From positions 2,101,501 to 2,165,500 of the forward strand of contig JASISA010000042.1 of assembly GCA_031771865.1 (NCBI GenBank): a stretch of DNA of 64,000 nucleotides. The letters are read 5' to 3'. How positions within the stretch are numbered: position 1 is the first letter of the stretch; each line of letters starts with the position of its first letter. Made by a program: the position numbers and the translations under genes. The notes under the pieces are model-generated. The model did no database searches and had not been told where the DNA came from. It saw only the letters and a program-made list of their open reading frames with translations. This document shows, piece by piece, positions 33,546-44,636 of the stretch. The stretch comes from Nothophaeocryptopus gaeumannii (taxonomy: Eukaryota > Ascomycota > Dothideomycetes > Mycosphaerellales > Mycosphaerellaceae).

Positions 33546-34246
33546 TCATGCTTTCGTGGCCGCCTTTCCCAAGATGAACCCATAGTAGTCGAACGAGCTC
33601 TCATCCTCACTAAGGGTCTCCATCTCGAGCTCCCAGCTTCCATCCCGGTTTAGCAACGGCTTCATGAAATGAGGCTGCCTGTACGTGACGTACAAGAATA
33701 CACCGTCGTGTTTCAGCAGTCGACGTACTTCATTAATGTACTTGCCAGTATTCTTCAGAACATCGTCTGGCGGACTCCAAGGGCTCCCGTGGATCATGGC
33801 GTCCAGAGTACCTTTGTCGAAAGCGACGTCGACCGAGCCGGCGGGGGTGTCTTTCATGTCTCGAACATCGGCCCATTTCCATTGGATACCGGAATCTGTA
33901 TGGTTACGACTGCTCATGAGGTTCACGACGACGGTGGAGAAGTCCACGCAAAGTTGATTCTTGTAGCCTAGAGAAGAGAGATCGTTTGGTATTGTCTGGT
34001 CTCTGTTAGCTATTTGCCACCCTTCGAACCGTCTGATGTGTATACGCTGTCTCCAGATCCCAAATGGAGTATTCTTGGGTTAGTATCTGGCGCCCTCTTC
34101 TCGAAGAGATGACGCCGAAAGAAGGGCTTTAGGGCCTCAAACGATCGGAACCATTCGTGGGTCGGATTGTCGCCCTCAGCCTTTTCATATCTTGTATTCC
34201 AGTATTCTGGCGTGGCCAGTGCCTCGATCTCCGCCTCGGCCATCAT
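33546..34246 (-). CDS. eEF1A lysine methyltransferase-like (METTL13/EEF1AKMT4-type) SAM methyltransferase
   Basis: Two exons (34046-34246, 33546-33995) encode 216 residues starting MMAEAEIEALATPEYWNTRY. The pattern YWNTRYE...EWFRSF near the N-terminus, motif I RILHLGSGDSTIPNDL (spliced), GYKNQLCVDFSTVVVNLM, WKWADVRDM and VDVAFDKGTLDAMIHG match the EEF1AKMT4/METTL13 N-terminal family. These methylate elongation factor 1A or related proteins; the substrate here is inferred from family only. The intron is 50 bp (GTATAC...ACCAG). Confidence 0.85.
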
Positions 34247-34691
34247 CTTGATGGTATTCGAACGGAGATGCTGGGGTTCGAGCAGAGTTTGGAGATTGAG
34301 ATGGGAAAGGGCATCTGTCAGCACGTACGCGTTTATCTGAGGACGAGTTCTGCCTGAGGCGAAAGAAAGCTTGGCCAAGTTCGACTGGAATAAATACTTC
34401 GACCTCCATTCAAGAAAAAGCTTTGGTATCTTAATTGCGTAAAGTGCTGTACAATACACGCAAAAATGGCCCCCAGATCATGCTCATCATAACTTCATAG
34501 TCTCGAGACCGCTCTTCGTGAACTGGATCCTTGTAAGGATGGGACGCGAGCCTGCCCATGCTGCCCATCCTCCCTTGTATCGTACCGAGTAGCTTCTCAG
34601 CAGACCCGTAGCAATGAGCATGTGAGGATTTGGAGCTGGACCGGTCTGTGGCTGGCCACCGTGGGTGAACGCATATCGCCCGAGGAATGCA
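34247..34691. other. Intergenic
   Basis: Holds the presumed promoter of the methyltransferase and the 3' flank of the RCR-like gene; no other gene seen. Confidence 0.4.
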
Positions 34692-35166
34692 CTACCTCAC
34701 AACACCATCTCCACGATTTGCCGCAGGTGGAGGATACTGGGGTGCTTGGTACGTTCCAGGCTGAGTATTCGCACCTGAACCATAGTAATCCGCATTCGCT
34801 CCATACGCCGGCGGAGGTGCAGTGCCCGCATTCTCGTTGCCATAGTGAGCATATGTCGGGTAGGTGTCGTTTCCATTCTTTGCTGGTCTGTTCGGGTTGT
34901 AGGTGACGGGACCGTGACCAGGAGCTGCCCAGCCAGTCATCATGAGAGGCTTCTGGCCGACCTTGCGTCGGCGACGGGCTGATATGCATCTGGAGGACGA
35001 GTTAGTATGGCCCACCTGGAGCACAATTCTGGACTACTTACGCGAACAGGAAGAACGCCAGCAGCGCAACGACGATTATGGCACCGAGCAATACCCACCG
35101 ACCCCAATCGTACCATCTAGAACTTCTACAGTACTCCTGGCCATATCTATAGTAGCAATACGCCAT
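34692..35166 (-). CDS. RCR-type single-pass membrane protein (chitin deposition/Congo red resistance family)
   Basis: Two exons (35042-35166, 34692-34989) encode 140 residues. An aromatic/Cys-rich N-terminus (MAYCYYRYGQEYCRSSRWYD) is followed by one membrane segment (WVLLGAIIVVALLAFFLFAC). Next come the basic stop-transfer ARRRRKVGQKP and a Pro/Tyr/Asn-rich tail with PPPAY (a PY-type Rsp5-binding motif). This matches the RCR family, which regulates chitin content and plasma-membrane transporter turnover from endosome or ER membranes. No catalytic domain is expected. Confidence 0.8.
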
Positions 35167-36593
35167 GGTTATTTCAAACTCCGGCGAGATGGGATGGAGC
35201 TTCTCGACGGAGTGGCAAAGTGATCGTGAACTCAAAGAGCGGGTAACAGAGCTGGTTCTCGATGTAGCCCAAGAGATCGCTCGTAGTCGCAGATGTGAGG
35301 TAAGCAATCTTCGAAGCGTTTGCTTGTTGAAGATGATGGCGGCTTTGATGATCGGGTTGGCGCTTGTACGCTGTGCTCGCGTGTTGCAGAGGAAGATGGG
35401 TTTCTACAATTGTGTACTGCCTACAAGATCCATATATCCTACTCCGAGTACATCGTCCTCCTTGTAGGCGGTGTTGCTGGCATATGTCTTGTCCATGACG
35501 CGGCCGTCGTCATCACGGACTGTGGCTCGCAGCATAAGCGGATGGCGGTGTCTCGGCCGAGTATTGGCAGAGGCGCAGCCGGTATTCTTTGTCCGACTCT
35601 GCCTCACTTCCGAATCAGCGACAAGAACAGCAGCGGGGAGCCTACGCAGCCCCTCTTCCCGGCTGTTGTTTTGGAATCTCATCGGAAACCGGCTGTGTTA
35701 GAATTACAGATAACTTTGAAGGTTCGGCCCGTCATTGATGCTATTGATGCCTCAGGCGTTCGAGGTTCCACGACTGCCAACTTCGCTCTCCAACATCACC
35801 TCGCTCTGTGTTCCATCAACACGGCCATCATCGAGATCGACGTATAAGTCTAGAGTTCGTTTCAATCGCAGAAACAAGCATCGCCACCAGGAAGGGCCTG
35901 AAATGGCCTCTATCACGCTATTGACAGAATACTGACCCTTGCATGGCTGACCACCATCGAGCAGCCACACAAGCTACCAAAGTCTTGACGAACGCGAATA
36001 CGGTGGTCCCCAGCATCAACTCTACGATAACGTCACCGGCCTCGCTCAGACGACATGCCAAGATGATCTCAAAATGCAAATCGTTCCCTTCGTTCAGCCC
36101 CGGCCAGAATACTCAGCCTCTCCCTGGCCGATATCTCGGAATTTGCTCTCACCACGGGTCGCGTTCCCATGAGTCCTCAACCATCTTCATGGTCTGGGAA
36201 GCATCTCGTTGTCCTGAGCATGATACTGCGTCCTTCAAGCTCTTGCCATGCCGTTTGCTACTCCTTCGAATAAGCTCGATCAGCAACATGGGCATCGCCA
36301 TGGGTACAACAACCTTCTCACTCCGGGCCACCATCGGCCATTGAACAGAGTTATTACGGAGACCGAACACATGCCATCCGTTATCGAAGATGCGCGACCC
36401 GTCACTCGATGAACAGAGATGTGATCACACAAGGACTGGACTGCAGATATCTCGTGCACAATGCGCAAGGGTAAGTGAAAGAACTTGAAGGCAGCGAGGT
36501 CACTGCTGATAGAGAATCGTCTCTTCTCTTATCCTACTCCTCTCTTCTGCGCTATTGCTCGACTTTGCGTCAAGATAATCGCTTTCTCACGTA
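35167..36593. other. 1.4-kb stretch without supported gene
   Basis: Several frames of 60-175 codons occur on both strands (e.g. 35320-35847 plus), but composition and lack of motifs or start/splice logic argue against coding. A lost gene or non-coding transcript is possible; nothing in the sequence supports one. Confidence 0.35.
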
Positions 36594-37391
36594 ATGTCAC
36601 CCATTTCAGCATCGCGCTGGCTCGCGCTCTGCGCTGTCCTGGCGATGTCCTCAATCCTTAGTGAGGGCGCTTTGATCAAGAAAGAGATCTACTTCCTGCA
36701 GTCCATGGATCAGTCTCGAGTTCAAACCAGGGACGTGACACTCGCGCACTGGGAGAAGCCGGCGCCCATTCTTTACTTCGCCCAGAGCGATTGCGTTGAG
36801 ATCAAAGTCCATAATGGTATGTCTGAGAGCATCATTGTTCACTGGGACCACGTGTTGTAGGTACCTCGGAATGGGACACATACTGGGACATCTAAAGCTG
36901 ATTAGTCACATAGAACTCAAGACGATCCTCAATCTGATGTCCCGCTCATTCCGCCAACTTCGATACCGGCCGGCCAGGATTATTCTTACAACTTCACAGC
37001 TCAAGCAGCTGGTGCCATCGTTTTCAGGGCTTCTCCTATCTACACTGATGCTGACGACTCAAGCGATTGGAACACCATCAAGATTGGTGCCCAAGAACTA
37101 CCGAAAATGCCCGACCACAGGGGCTGGGATTACAATTTTGGACCCCAAGGCCCGCTCTTCTGGTTCTCCATCATTGCGATCATCCTGACTGTGGCATTCA
37201 TGATTACTCTGTTCGGACTGTGGTTGGCGAAGAAGCGAGCTGCGCAAGGGCGCAAAGAGGCGAAGTATCTTTCTGGAGAAGAAGACGTTGAAGCTGCCAC
37301 TGGGCCGCGATCTGGGATGGATGTTGAGGAGAACAACGGGAGCAAAGAGACGGTCTATGAGGTCTCCGGGTGCAAGTTCACAATGATGTGA
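36594..37391 (+). CDS. Membrane-anchored protein with one degenerate multicopper-oxidase-type cupredoxin domain
   Basis: Two exons (36594-36856, 36914-37391) encode 246 residues. An N-terminal signal sequence (SRWLALCAVLAMSSILSEGA) precedes a lumenal/extracellular domain. That domain follows the first cupredoxin of multicopper oxidases: CVEIKVHNGMSESIIVHWDH, then after the intron DDPQSDVPLIPPTSIPAGQD and YSYNFTAQAAGAIVFRAS. The copper pairs HWH and HSH/HxH are replaced (HWD, FRAS), so trinuclear copper binding is not expected. Next comes one transmembrane helix (LFWFSIIAIILTVAFMITLF), then LAKKRAAQGRKE as stop-transfer and an acidic cytosolic tail. Topology is type I. The intron GTAGGT...CATAG avoids an in-frame TAG. 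Function is unknown. Confidence 0.7.
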
Positions 37392-39065
37392 CAAGAGTGC
37401 ATTTGGAATACGGCAAGCCGCAAAATTATATGGATTGTGCACAGAGGTGAAGAGACGGCACGAAATGTGTGGTGGGAAAAGGTTCAATGGCTCGCAGCTC
37501 TCTGTTGAGCTACTATTATTCTCTTAATCCAGCGGGACGAATTTCCAGCGCCTCACTATGCACGAGACTATGCAGGACGCCGATCATATGAGCTTCGAAT
37601 TAAGGATTCTCCGCACTTCGAATTGCAATCTGGGGCTCAACGACAACGATAAGCAGCAGAAGTTTCCCTATTACAATTTTTCAACACGACCTAGCAATAT
37701 CTTCCATGCACAGACAATCACACCGACACTCCAGACTGCCAACTCCTGGAAACCCAAAGCAGTCAAACGGAAAACCAAAATCCTCCTAAGCACCAGGGTC
37801 TCATAACCCAATCGCCAGGTCCGTACGGTTAGGGCTCAAGGCTCGGGCATGCTGAAGCCGGCAGGCCGACCGGCATTGAGCCTATCTGAACCGTACCTCT
37901 AGGCTTCCCTGCCATTCTTTCTACAATCCAATCTTATGTCCCGCAGGGAAATGCTTTTCTTCCGGTTGTGTTTTGCTTCGCGAACCTTTTCGGCGACCTT
38001 TGTGTTTTTGCGTATTCTGTTGCGCAGCTTGGCTTTGGTGTGCCAGGCTTCTGGAATGTCTCGGAAGGAGGGACTGGCGGGGCAAACTCCGTTTGGGAGA
38101 GTGAGCCGTTTGTGTTCGTTCCAGCGCTTCGTTGTGCGTCGAGTGCCTGTATGGTGATTTGCATGTGTGTGAGGGCTCTACCGAGCTGGTTTCCGGCCTT
38201 CCGTTCATGCATATCACTATCCTGGGTGAGTGCATCGAAGGCTCTCGGTGCCTTTATTGGAGTTCATGCTCATGACGCTAGTGTTTGTCCCTGGTCTTAA
38301 GAGGGGGGAATATTCTATTATATTGGTATGCTATGCTATGGACCATGGAACAAGGCGAAGTTGAAGCTTTGATACTGCAAACGGTGAGTTTGACCCTCGA
38401 TGTTTCTCATAGGCCTACCCGTAGACTTTCACTCTTCGCAGAATGCTTCTGTTGAATTTAGTTCTCACTATGACTTCAAGTGGTGTTGCTGCTCATTATT
38501 CTGCCTTCCAGTCTTCCAATTCACCTTAAAGGGAGACAACTAGTCGCTACCAAAGGCTGCGGAACGACAGGAAACAGTCATAACTCCCCCACAACCCAAA
38601 TTTCTTCCGTCCGGTAACCTTCTCGGATCGGACGATCTATCAACTCCCGGAAACAACCCGAGAATGCCGGGTGCTGGCAGCTCGTGGGGAACAAGGATAT
38701 CCCCAGATTTGCAACAGGCATTTTGATGACTTCAGCCTATGGATAGTCGGTCCAAAGCAGAGTGCAGATGGCTCCAATGGGCATCAGTCTTCGGAAGCCG
38801 GGACCAACGTATTTCTTGTGAAGGGACCATCATGATCACGAAGGTCAGTCGTGAGGACCTCTAGCGGGAAATGAGAGGCGATCGGGTTCTGCCATGTTCC
38901 TCGACGATCGAGTAAGGCATTACCCCAGAAAGACAGCATCTTCCAATCTCGCTCTTCGCACAAGCACGATTGAATGGACGGACCTGGATCTACGAACAAG
39001 ACGCATCCAGGCTGGACTTCCCAACTTTCGAGGTCACTTGCGCACCCGTCCCGTCATCCTCCTCC
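37392..39065. other. 1.7-kb stretch without supported gene
   Basis: No recognisable coding. Frames at 37558-37806 plus and 37921-38235 minus are short and lack motifs. A transcript leader for the MFS gene may begin near the end. Confidence 0.35.
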
Positions 39066-40998
39066 ATGTTGGTCTCTAGGAAGGAGATGACGGGCTTGAT
39101 GGACAGAGCAAAACATGAATCTCAAACTCTACCGCTTGAGAGCGAAGTCAACCCTAAGTCTTCTTCGGAGGGGACTTGTTCGGCGCATAGCCGGGTACAA
39201 GAGGAGCGGGGGCTTGATGTTGAGAAGAGTGGAACTGTCGCTGCTCATTGCACAGATCTGTTGACATCTCAACATTCTACTATACCACAGCCAGTGCGAA
39301 ATGCAAATGCTGGGACGTTTGCGTACCCAAACAGCGATGGTCCAGAAGCGCGACAAAGCGCACTTGGTCAGTACTCGATCCTGGCATCGTCGTGTGTTTT
39401 AGACTTCGTCTTGGCGATGGTACGTCCTGCTTACTCCTACCAGGAACATTGCGTACATGAGCTCATACTCGTAGGACCCATTTATGACAGCCATCGCTAT
39501 CCCGACTCTAGTGAACAAGTTCGAATCGCTTGATGACTTAGGCTGGTACGGCAGTGCATACCTGCTAACCTTTTGCTGCGGTCACCTTGCCTTTGGCAAA
39601 ATTCTCACTGCTTCCAAATCGCGATGGTTCTTCCCTATCTCAGTGCTTCTCATGATGGCTGGCAACCCGGTCAGCGGAGCAGCTCCAGAATCAATTGTTC
39701 TTATCGTGGGACGTGGCATCAGCGGCGTCGGGGCGTCAGGCGTCTCTACGAGCAGTGAGGTGGTGACATTATGCACAAAATCACATCGTGGGCGCAAAAG
39801 GGCGTCGTATTTGCGAAGGGGTTCATTCGCACTGGCGGTAGTGGTGGCTCCGATCGTGGGAGGTGTATTGATCGAACAGGTCTCATGGCGATGGTGCTAT
39901 GACATCCAACTACCGCTGCTTGGAATTCCTCTGGTCATGCTTTGCTTCAACCGGAACCTAGCAACCCGTCCTTCTGAAGAGGCACGGACTTGGGAATGGA
40001 GCGACCTTGATCCTCTCGGGCATCTTTGCGCCATACCAGCCATCTGCTGTTTAACCCTTGGGTTGCAGTGGGCCGGCTCGTATGATGCCTGGGGCAGTGG
40101 GCCAGTCGTGGCTCTCCTCACGGGCTTCGGTGTCCTGACTGTTGCTCTCTTCATCTCCCAGATCTGGCTGCAGGAAGATGCCATAGTTCCAGCAAGCATA
40201 ATCCGCCAACGTAGTGCGGCTGCAGCGATCATCTACACCATCGGCTTGTCCAGTGCTGAAATGACACTGGTGTATTTCTTGCCCATCTGGTTCCAGACGG
40301 TACGAGGAGACAGCCCATCGGCCACAGCAGTGAGATTGCTAGCTTTTGTGGGTCCACTTGCAGCAGCCTTTTGCCTTTCGAGTTTTTTGTCCGCGAGACT
40401 GTTAGGATACCACATTCTGGCACTAGTTCTCTGCGGACTCTGTGCAACGACTGGTTCCGGACTGCTCACCTCTCCGTTGCCCTCGGCCGACTCAGGCAAG
40501 ATCTTAGGATACGAAGTGCTTGCAGGTTTTGGCATTGGTATAGGATTACATGCTGGTCGCGGTATTTCCTGGAGCGCTAATGAGATCGACAACGGAAATG
40601 CTGCAAGAATCATGACCTTCGCCCGCGCTCTTTCAGGGTGCTCTGTTATTGCCGTTGGCCATGCTGTGTGTTTGGCTAATTTACGAGAGAGCTTGGCATT
40701 GATATCTGGCTCTGATAATGCAAAGATAGAAGCACTCGCCAGAAGCTTCTTCGATCCGAGCACCATCAGCGCACTATCTCTGCTGGAGTTGTGCGCTATG
40801 AAGGGGGCAGTCATAAGGGTCTTCATCATCTCAACAGCTGGCGCATTCCTAGCTCTGGCGGCAGCGTTCATGGTCGAGTGGCAGCCTATCCGAATCCAGC
40901 TCAGGATTGACATGGGGAGAGAAGAAGGGGCGACAGAGGAGCAAGATACAAGAGTATTCAGTTGGTGTCAAGCTGGCAATGAGATAGGCAAGGCATGA
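39066..40998 (+). CDS. MFS exporter, DHA2 (14-helix) drug/toxin efflux type
   Basis: Two exons (39066-39419, 39475-40998) encode about 625 residues; in-frame ATGs at 39087 and 39099 are alternatives. The intron lies inside helix 1, after LGQYSILASSCVLDFVLAM; exon 2 begins DPFMTAIAIPTLVNKF and continues SLDDLGWYGSAYLLTFCCGH, the DHA2 signature. Further motifs are LIVGRGISGVGASGVSTSSE and VAPIVGGVLIEQVSWRWCYD (motif C region). About 14 hydrophobic helices follow. Such proteins export fungal secondary metabolites or drugs. The gene ends 21 bp from the stop of the convergent LaeA-like methyltransferase. Confidence 0.85.
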
Positions 40999-41019
40999 CT
41001 GTACCATGTTCTGTATCCA

Positions 41020-41960
41020 TTATGCAGGGTTTCTTGCCCAGCACACGCTAAGAGGCGTCCACATGCCAGGCCTTGGAACCAGCGTCTGCCGAACGTTCTC
41101 GCACATCTTTTCTCGAAGCGCTCTGTTCTCTTCGCCAGGAGTAATCCGGCTGAGGGCAATAGAAAAGGTTTCGCTCAGACTGGGAGCATATCGTCCATAT
41201 AATTCAGTCTCTGGTCTTCCCTGGACAGGTGCAGATGGCATCTGATATTCGATCCTGTGCGCATCGACGAGGCCAGCTGTGGAGCACATGTCTGTGAAGT
41301 CATCCCTGAGTTGATGAAATTTATTACCCATACGCTCGGTCCAGATTGGCGCGAAATGTTGTATCCACGGCCAGTCTGGCGATATCAGCCGATCGTTCTC
41401 GTCGTACCAATCCAAATGATCCTGATCGTGAACCTCCATCCAGCCGCCGGGTGCGAGAAGCGGTGCAACAATGTTCTTGATCCATTCTTGCCAGTCTTTC
41501 ATGGTCCCTGCTAGAAACCGACTGTAGATGAAGTCAAATGTGCCGGATTGCACTCGCTTATCGCGTCCGGTCTCCACGAGATCTCGAACGTTGGCTTGTA
41601 TGAAATGGACGTTAATTGGAATGTGCCCCCTTGGCACCAAAATCGGCGATAGATCTATGCCGTAGACCTCAGCTTCTGGGAAGGTTTTTGCAAGATACAA
41701 CGTCATGTCCGCGTTGACACCGCAGCCAATGTCGAGGATTCTTTTTGGGTTTGCGGTTGAGACTGGCGAGTGCAAAGGCTTGCCATGCATGAGGGATACG
41801 ATGGCCTCATGCTGCTGTCTCAGGCGAGCGAGTTCCGGCTCACTAATATAGTCAGCGACGCCCACGGTGGACAGACAGAGCGGTATTACTCATTTGGCAG
41901 TGGATAGAAAGAAGCCAAGTCGGTGTGATACTGTCGAGTACTCAGGTAGTCTGGCATCAT
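41020..41960 (-). CDS. LaeA/UMTA-like SAM methyltransferase
   Basis: Two exons (41890-41960, 41020-41842) encode 297 residues. Exon 1 gives MMPDYLSTRQYHTDLASFYP and LPN, joined to DEPELARLRQQHEAIVSL. This is the typical UMTA/LaeA-like run-in and is missed if only the long frame is used. SAM motifs are RILDIGCGVNADMTLYLAK, EVYGIDLSPILVP, HFIQANVRDL and FDFIYSRFLAGTMKDW, then VAPLLAPGGWMEVHD. LaeA-like proteins are either global regulators of secondary metabolism or pathway methyltransferases; the sequence does not decide. The intron has GTAATA...ATTAG borders with branch GCTGAC. Confidence 0.85.
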
Positions 41961-42874
41961 GTCCACTTCTCATGTACTGGAGGGCTTAACGAAACAGCAG
42001 AAAAGATGCCAATGTGTGTTTGATATGTTGTCCACCTTTCAGCCCGCCTAGCGTATCTTGACCCTACCTTGACATTTAAGCTCTGGACATTCCACAGCAG
42101 CGCGCAGGTGCTAGGCGAGTAGCCGAACTTGCGCTGAGGGTATCTGCCCATGGGCCCATCTCTATTCTATCCGTATGATAACACACGGTCGAGCACCTGG
42201 AACCGCTTTATTCCACTCTCGCTGGAGCATATTCCACTTCATGCTCTTGCTTCGATGATATGTGCGCGAAACCGGAGCGAGACCGGCGAATCGTGGGCGA
42301 GGAACAACACAAGATTGTTATGGTCCCATTTACAGGCTACGCGTGTAATCGCTCGTTCGGGCAGGTAGAAGTCAATCGGTGTTGACACAAATATTGAGGA
42401 GTTGATTGATAGATCGAATCGAATGCTCCCATCGCGCGGAGTAAAGTACACACTCACGTCAAGAGAGATGCCAAGATGCACTAAGCTACACGCAGTAAGG
42501 TCATTTTCTTAGCCAAGGAAGGAAGACGACGCTCCTCCATCTCCCGTCGTATCTTCAACAGTCCATGCCATCGTTTTCCAATCCTTATTCGTGTACCAGA
42601 ATGGCACACTTCCCATGCCTCACAAATCACGATAAGACCCGATCATTTCTGCAGAAAAGCAATATTCTCAGCACTTGCAGTCGCTCCACATGACAGAGTG
42701 AGACTTGCACACTTCCCTGTCAAATCCAGCTAGAAGCGCGACTTCCACAATGCCTCGCGGATCTGCTCCTGGCCTCGATCTTCTGCGCCGGGGACGGTAT
42801 GACCCGATGCTACGCTGTCAAGGCCGCCCACGCCGCCATGAAAGGAGGACGCTCAGGAGACAATGGAGGTGTCT
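41961..42874. other. Intergenic
   Basis: Upstream of the methyltransferase. No other gene supported. Confidence 0.4.
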
Positions 42875-43375
42875 TCATCCCCGCTCCCACTTGCGCTCTT
42901 CATACTCGCGAAGAGGCTTGAGCTTCCTCCCCAATGCACGGAGGTTTCGATCCAGTTCGTCCTTCTCCGGCTGCCATTCTGCGTTGGTCTCCTGCCAGCC
43001 TGCCATCCAGGCGGAGAAGTCTGCACTCATGTCGTTTCTGGTACGCATAAGGCCCATTGCGTCCCGGTCAAGACTCACTTGTGCCAGATATCGCAGCTTC
43101 GAAAGATCTTCCATGCCGTCGAGAGTGTTGTCTTCTTCGCGAGAGGCTCTGTAAAGCTCAAGGAGCGAATCCAGGAATCGTGCAGGTACGTCGAGCCTCT
43201 GTGTTCTCTGAGACCTCCGATAAGACTCTAGCAGATCCTGTTGTAATCTATCTCCCGTGAAGGCGCAATCGGATTCTATCGCTATCGCAACCTGGTCTCG
43301 AGGTCTGTACATCCAGGCCCAGGGGGCTGAGACGAGCCATAGAGTGCCTCGCCCGATGGTGTTGAGGACATTCAT
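42875..43375 (-). CDS. Hypothetical protein with N-terminal hydrophobic segment
   Basis: A 166-residue single-exon frame starting MNVLNTIGRGTLWLVSAPWA. The hydrophobic start could be a signal anchor. The rest is helical and rich in Arg/Glu/Leu (FLDSLLELYRASREEDNTLD, RNLRALGRKLKPLREYEERK), suggesting coiled coil. No family is recognised. A real gene is plausible from composition and a clean ATG, but no independent support is visible. Confidence 0.45.
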   Translation of the reverse strand: MNVLNTIGRGTLWLVSAPWAWMYRPRDQVAIAIESDCAFTGDRLQQDLLESYRRSQRTQRLDVPARFLDSLLELYRASREEDNTLDGMEDLSKLRYLAQVSLDRDAMGLMRTRNDMSADFSAWMAGWQETNAEWQPEKDELDRNLRALGRKLKPLREYEERKWERG

Positions 43376-44636
43376 TCCTACAAGCTACATAGTCTTGAAT
43401 AATATATAGCATCTCAGAGATGGCTTTTCTCTCCTGTATTGAAGCGGATTGTAAAGCTGATGTCACTGCGTACAGCAATTCGCGGCTATTCGAATCCGGA
43501 TGTAGAAGTCTTGATTCTTTGTTCCCCCTCGATCCTACAACTTCCGCAGACTTGCTTGCGACTTTCCGAAAAAGACGCAGCTAAGAGTTCCTTTAACTAA
43601 GGCTGGTCCTAGTGTCGGCAGAAAGTCGCGTATGCTAAATTGGACTTCCGCACTGGTTCACGCAGTACATAGCAGATATCTGCTTCATGCGCTACGCTTT
43701 GCCTATGGGCTGCGCAGTCTTGTGCAGCATCGAGACAGAGACTGCTTTAGAAAATTGGCGTATTTCGTGAAGCCCTTCATAGCGTTTTCAAGGACTCCGC
43801 CTCTACCTCCGCTGCCTCTCGATTCCCTCGCGCCGAGCCTCTTGCTGTTCCTAATAGCGCTCTAGCTTCCGTTTTCGCCCAGGGCTTGGGGCCAGAGATG
43901 CCGACCTCAAGCTATTATCAACACTCCTGAGCTTTTGTAAGCTGCGAGTAGAATGTTGGCTAGGCAGCACCTCGCCTGCTCGCATGCCGTCCGTCATCCG
44001 CCAATCGTTCAACTGCGACGATTGATAGGTCGTCTTTCAGGCTCGTGGCGAAGATCTAGTGTGCGGGGCCTTTCAACGTCAAGGTTGTCCTGACTCCTTG
44101 GCGTCGGTGAAGAACTCAGAAAAATCCCATCTCCAGTGGGTCTATGTGTAAGCTTCTTGGGCCTGGCCGGAATTTCGCTACCAAGCTCCTGAATCGATCT
44201 TCGCAGGTCTTCCAGGCTCTCTTCGGCCAATCGAATCCCCTGCTCAACGTCTGAAAGAGTATCCGCGAGTCTCGGGTTTCTTCAAGCCATTCTCTCGCCT
44301 GTGCAGTGCTTTCGTGGCCTTTGTACAGGATGGTGAAATGATCTAGTATCGTAGGGCCAACATTTCGTAGGTTTCGATAAGGCACCGGCCTTGGGAGGCC
44401 GTCCCGACGGAGAGCTCGACGCTGTCCGACTTGTGGGCTCGGTAGGTTCTGTTGTCGATCAACAACGCACCAGCATCTAACTGCTTGCGCCTTTGCGCTT
44501 TCAGCTAAACGTTGTACGGCATCCATATTGGACGAGCAGCTCGAGGTGTCGCCAATGCAGTCTTCTCGAGGCGGTAGGAGGGAACGCTGAACGTCCACTC
44601 AATCCGGCCCAACAGCATCTCTGATACCCTTCAACC
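43376..44636. other. Region with possible broken minus-strand gene
   Basis: Minus frames 44116-44598 and 44009-44230 overlap. The second contains a heptad-like LAEESLEDLRRSIQELGSEI and the first FTILYKGHESTAQAREWLEE, which could be parts of one coiled-coil protein separated by a frameshift near 44270. I see no splice sites joining them. The rest of the interval has nothing recognisable. Confidence 0.3.

Noticed and set aside
35320..35847. A 175-codon plus frame as a gene
   Set aside because: No recognisable start context, domain or splice structure; composition does not differ from neighbouring non-coding sequence.
41843..41865. Start of the LaeA-like gene at the beginning of its long open frame
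   Set aside because: That frame begins with GTG, not ATG, and lacks the family N-terminus. A spliced first exon (41890-41960) supplies both.
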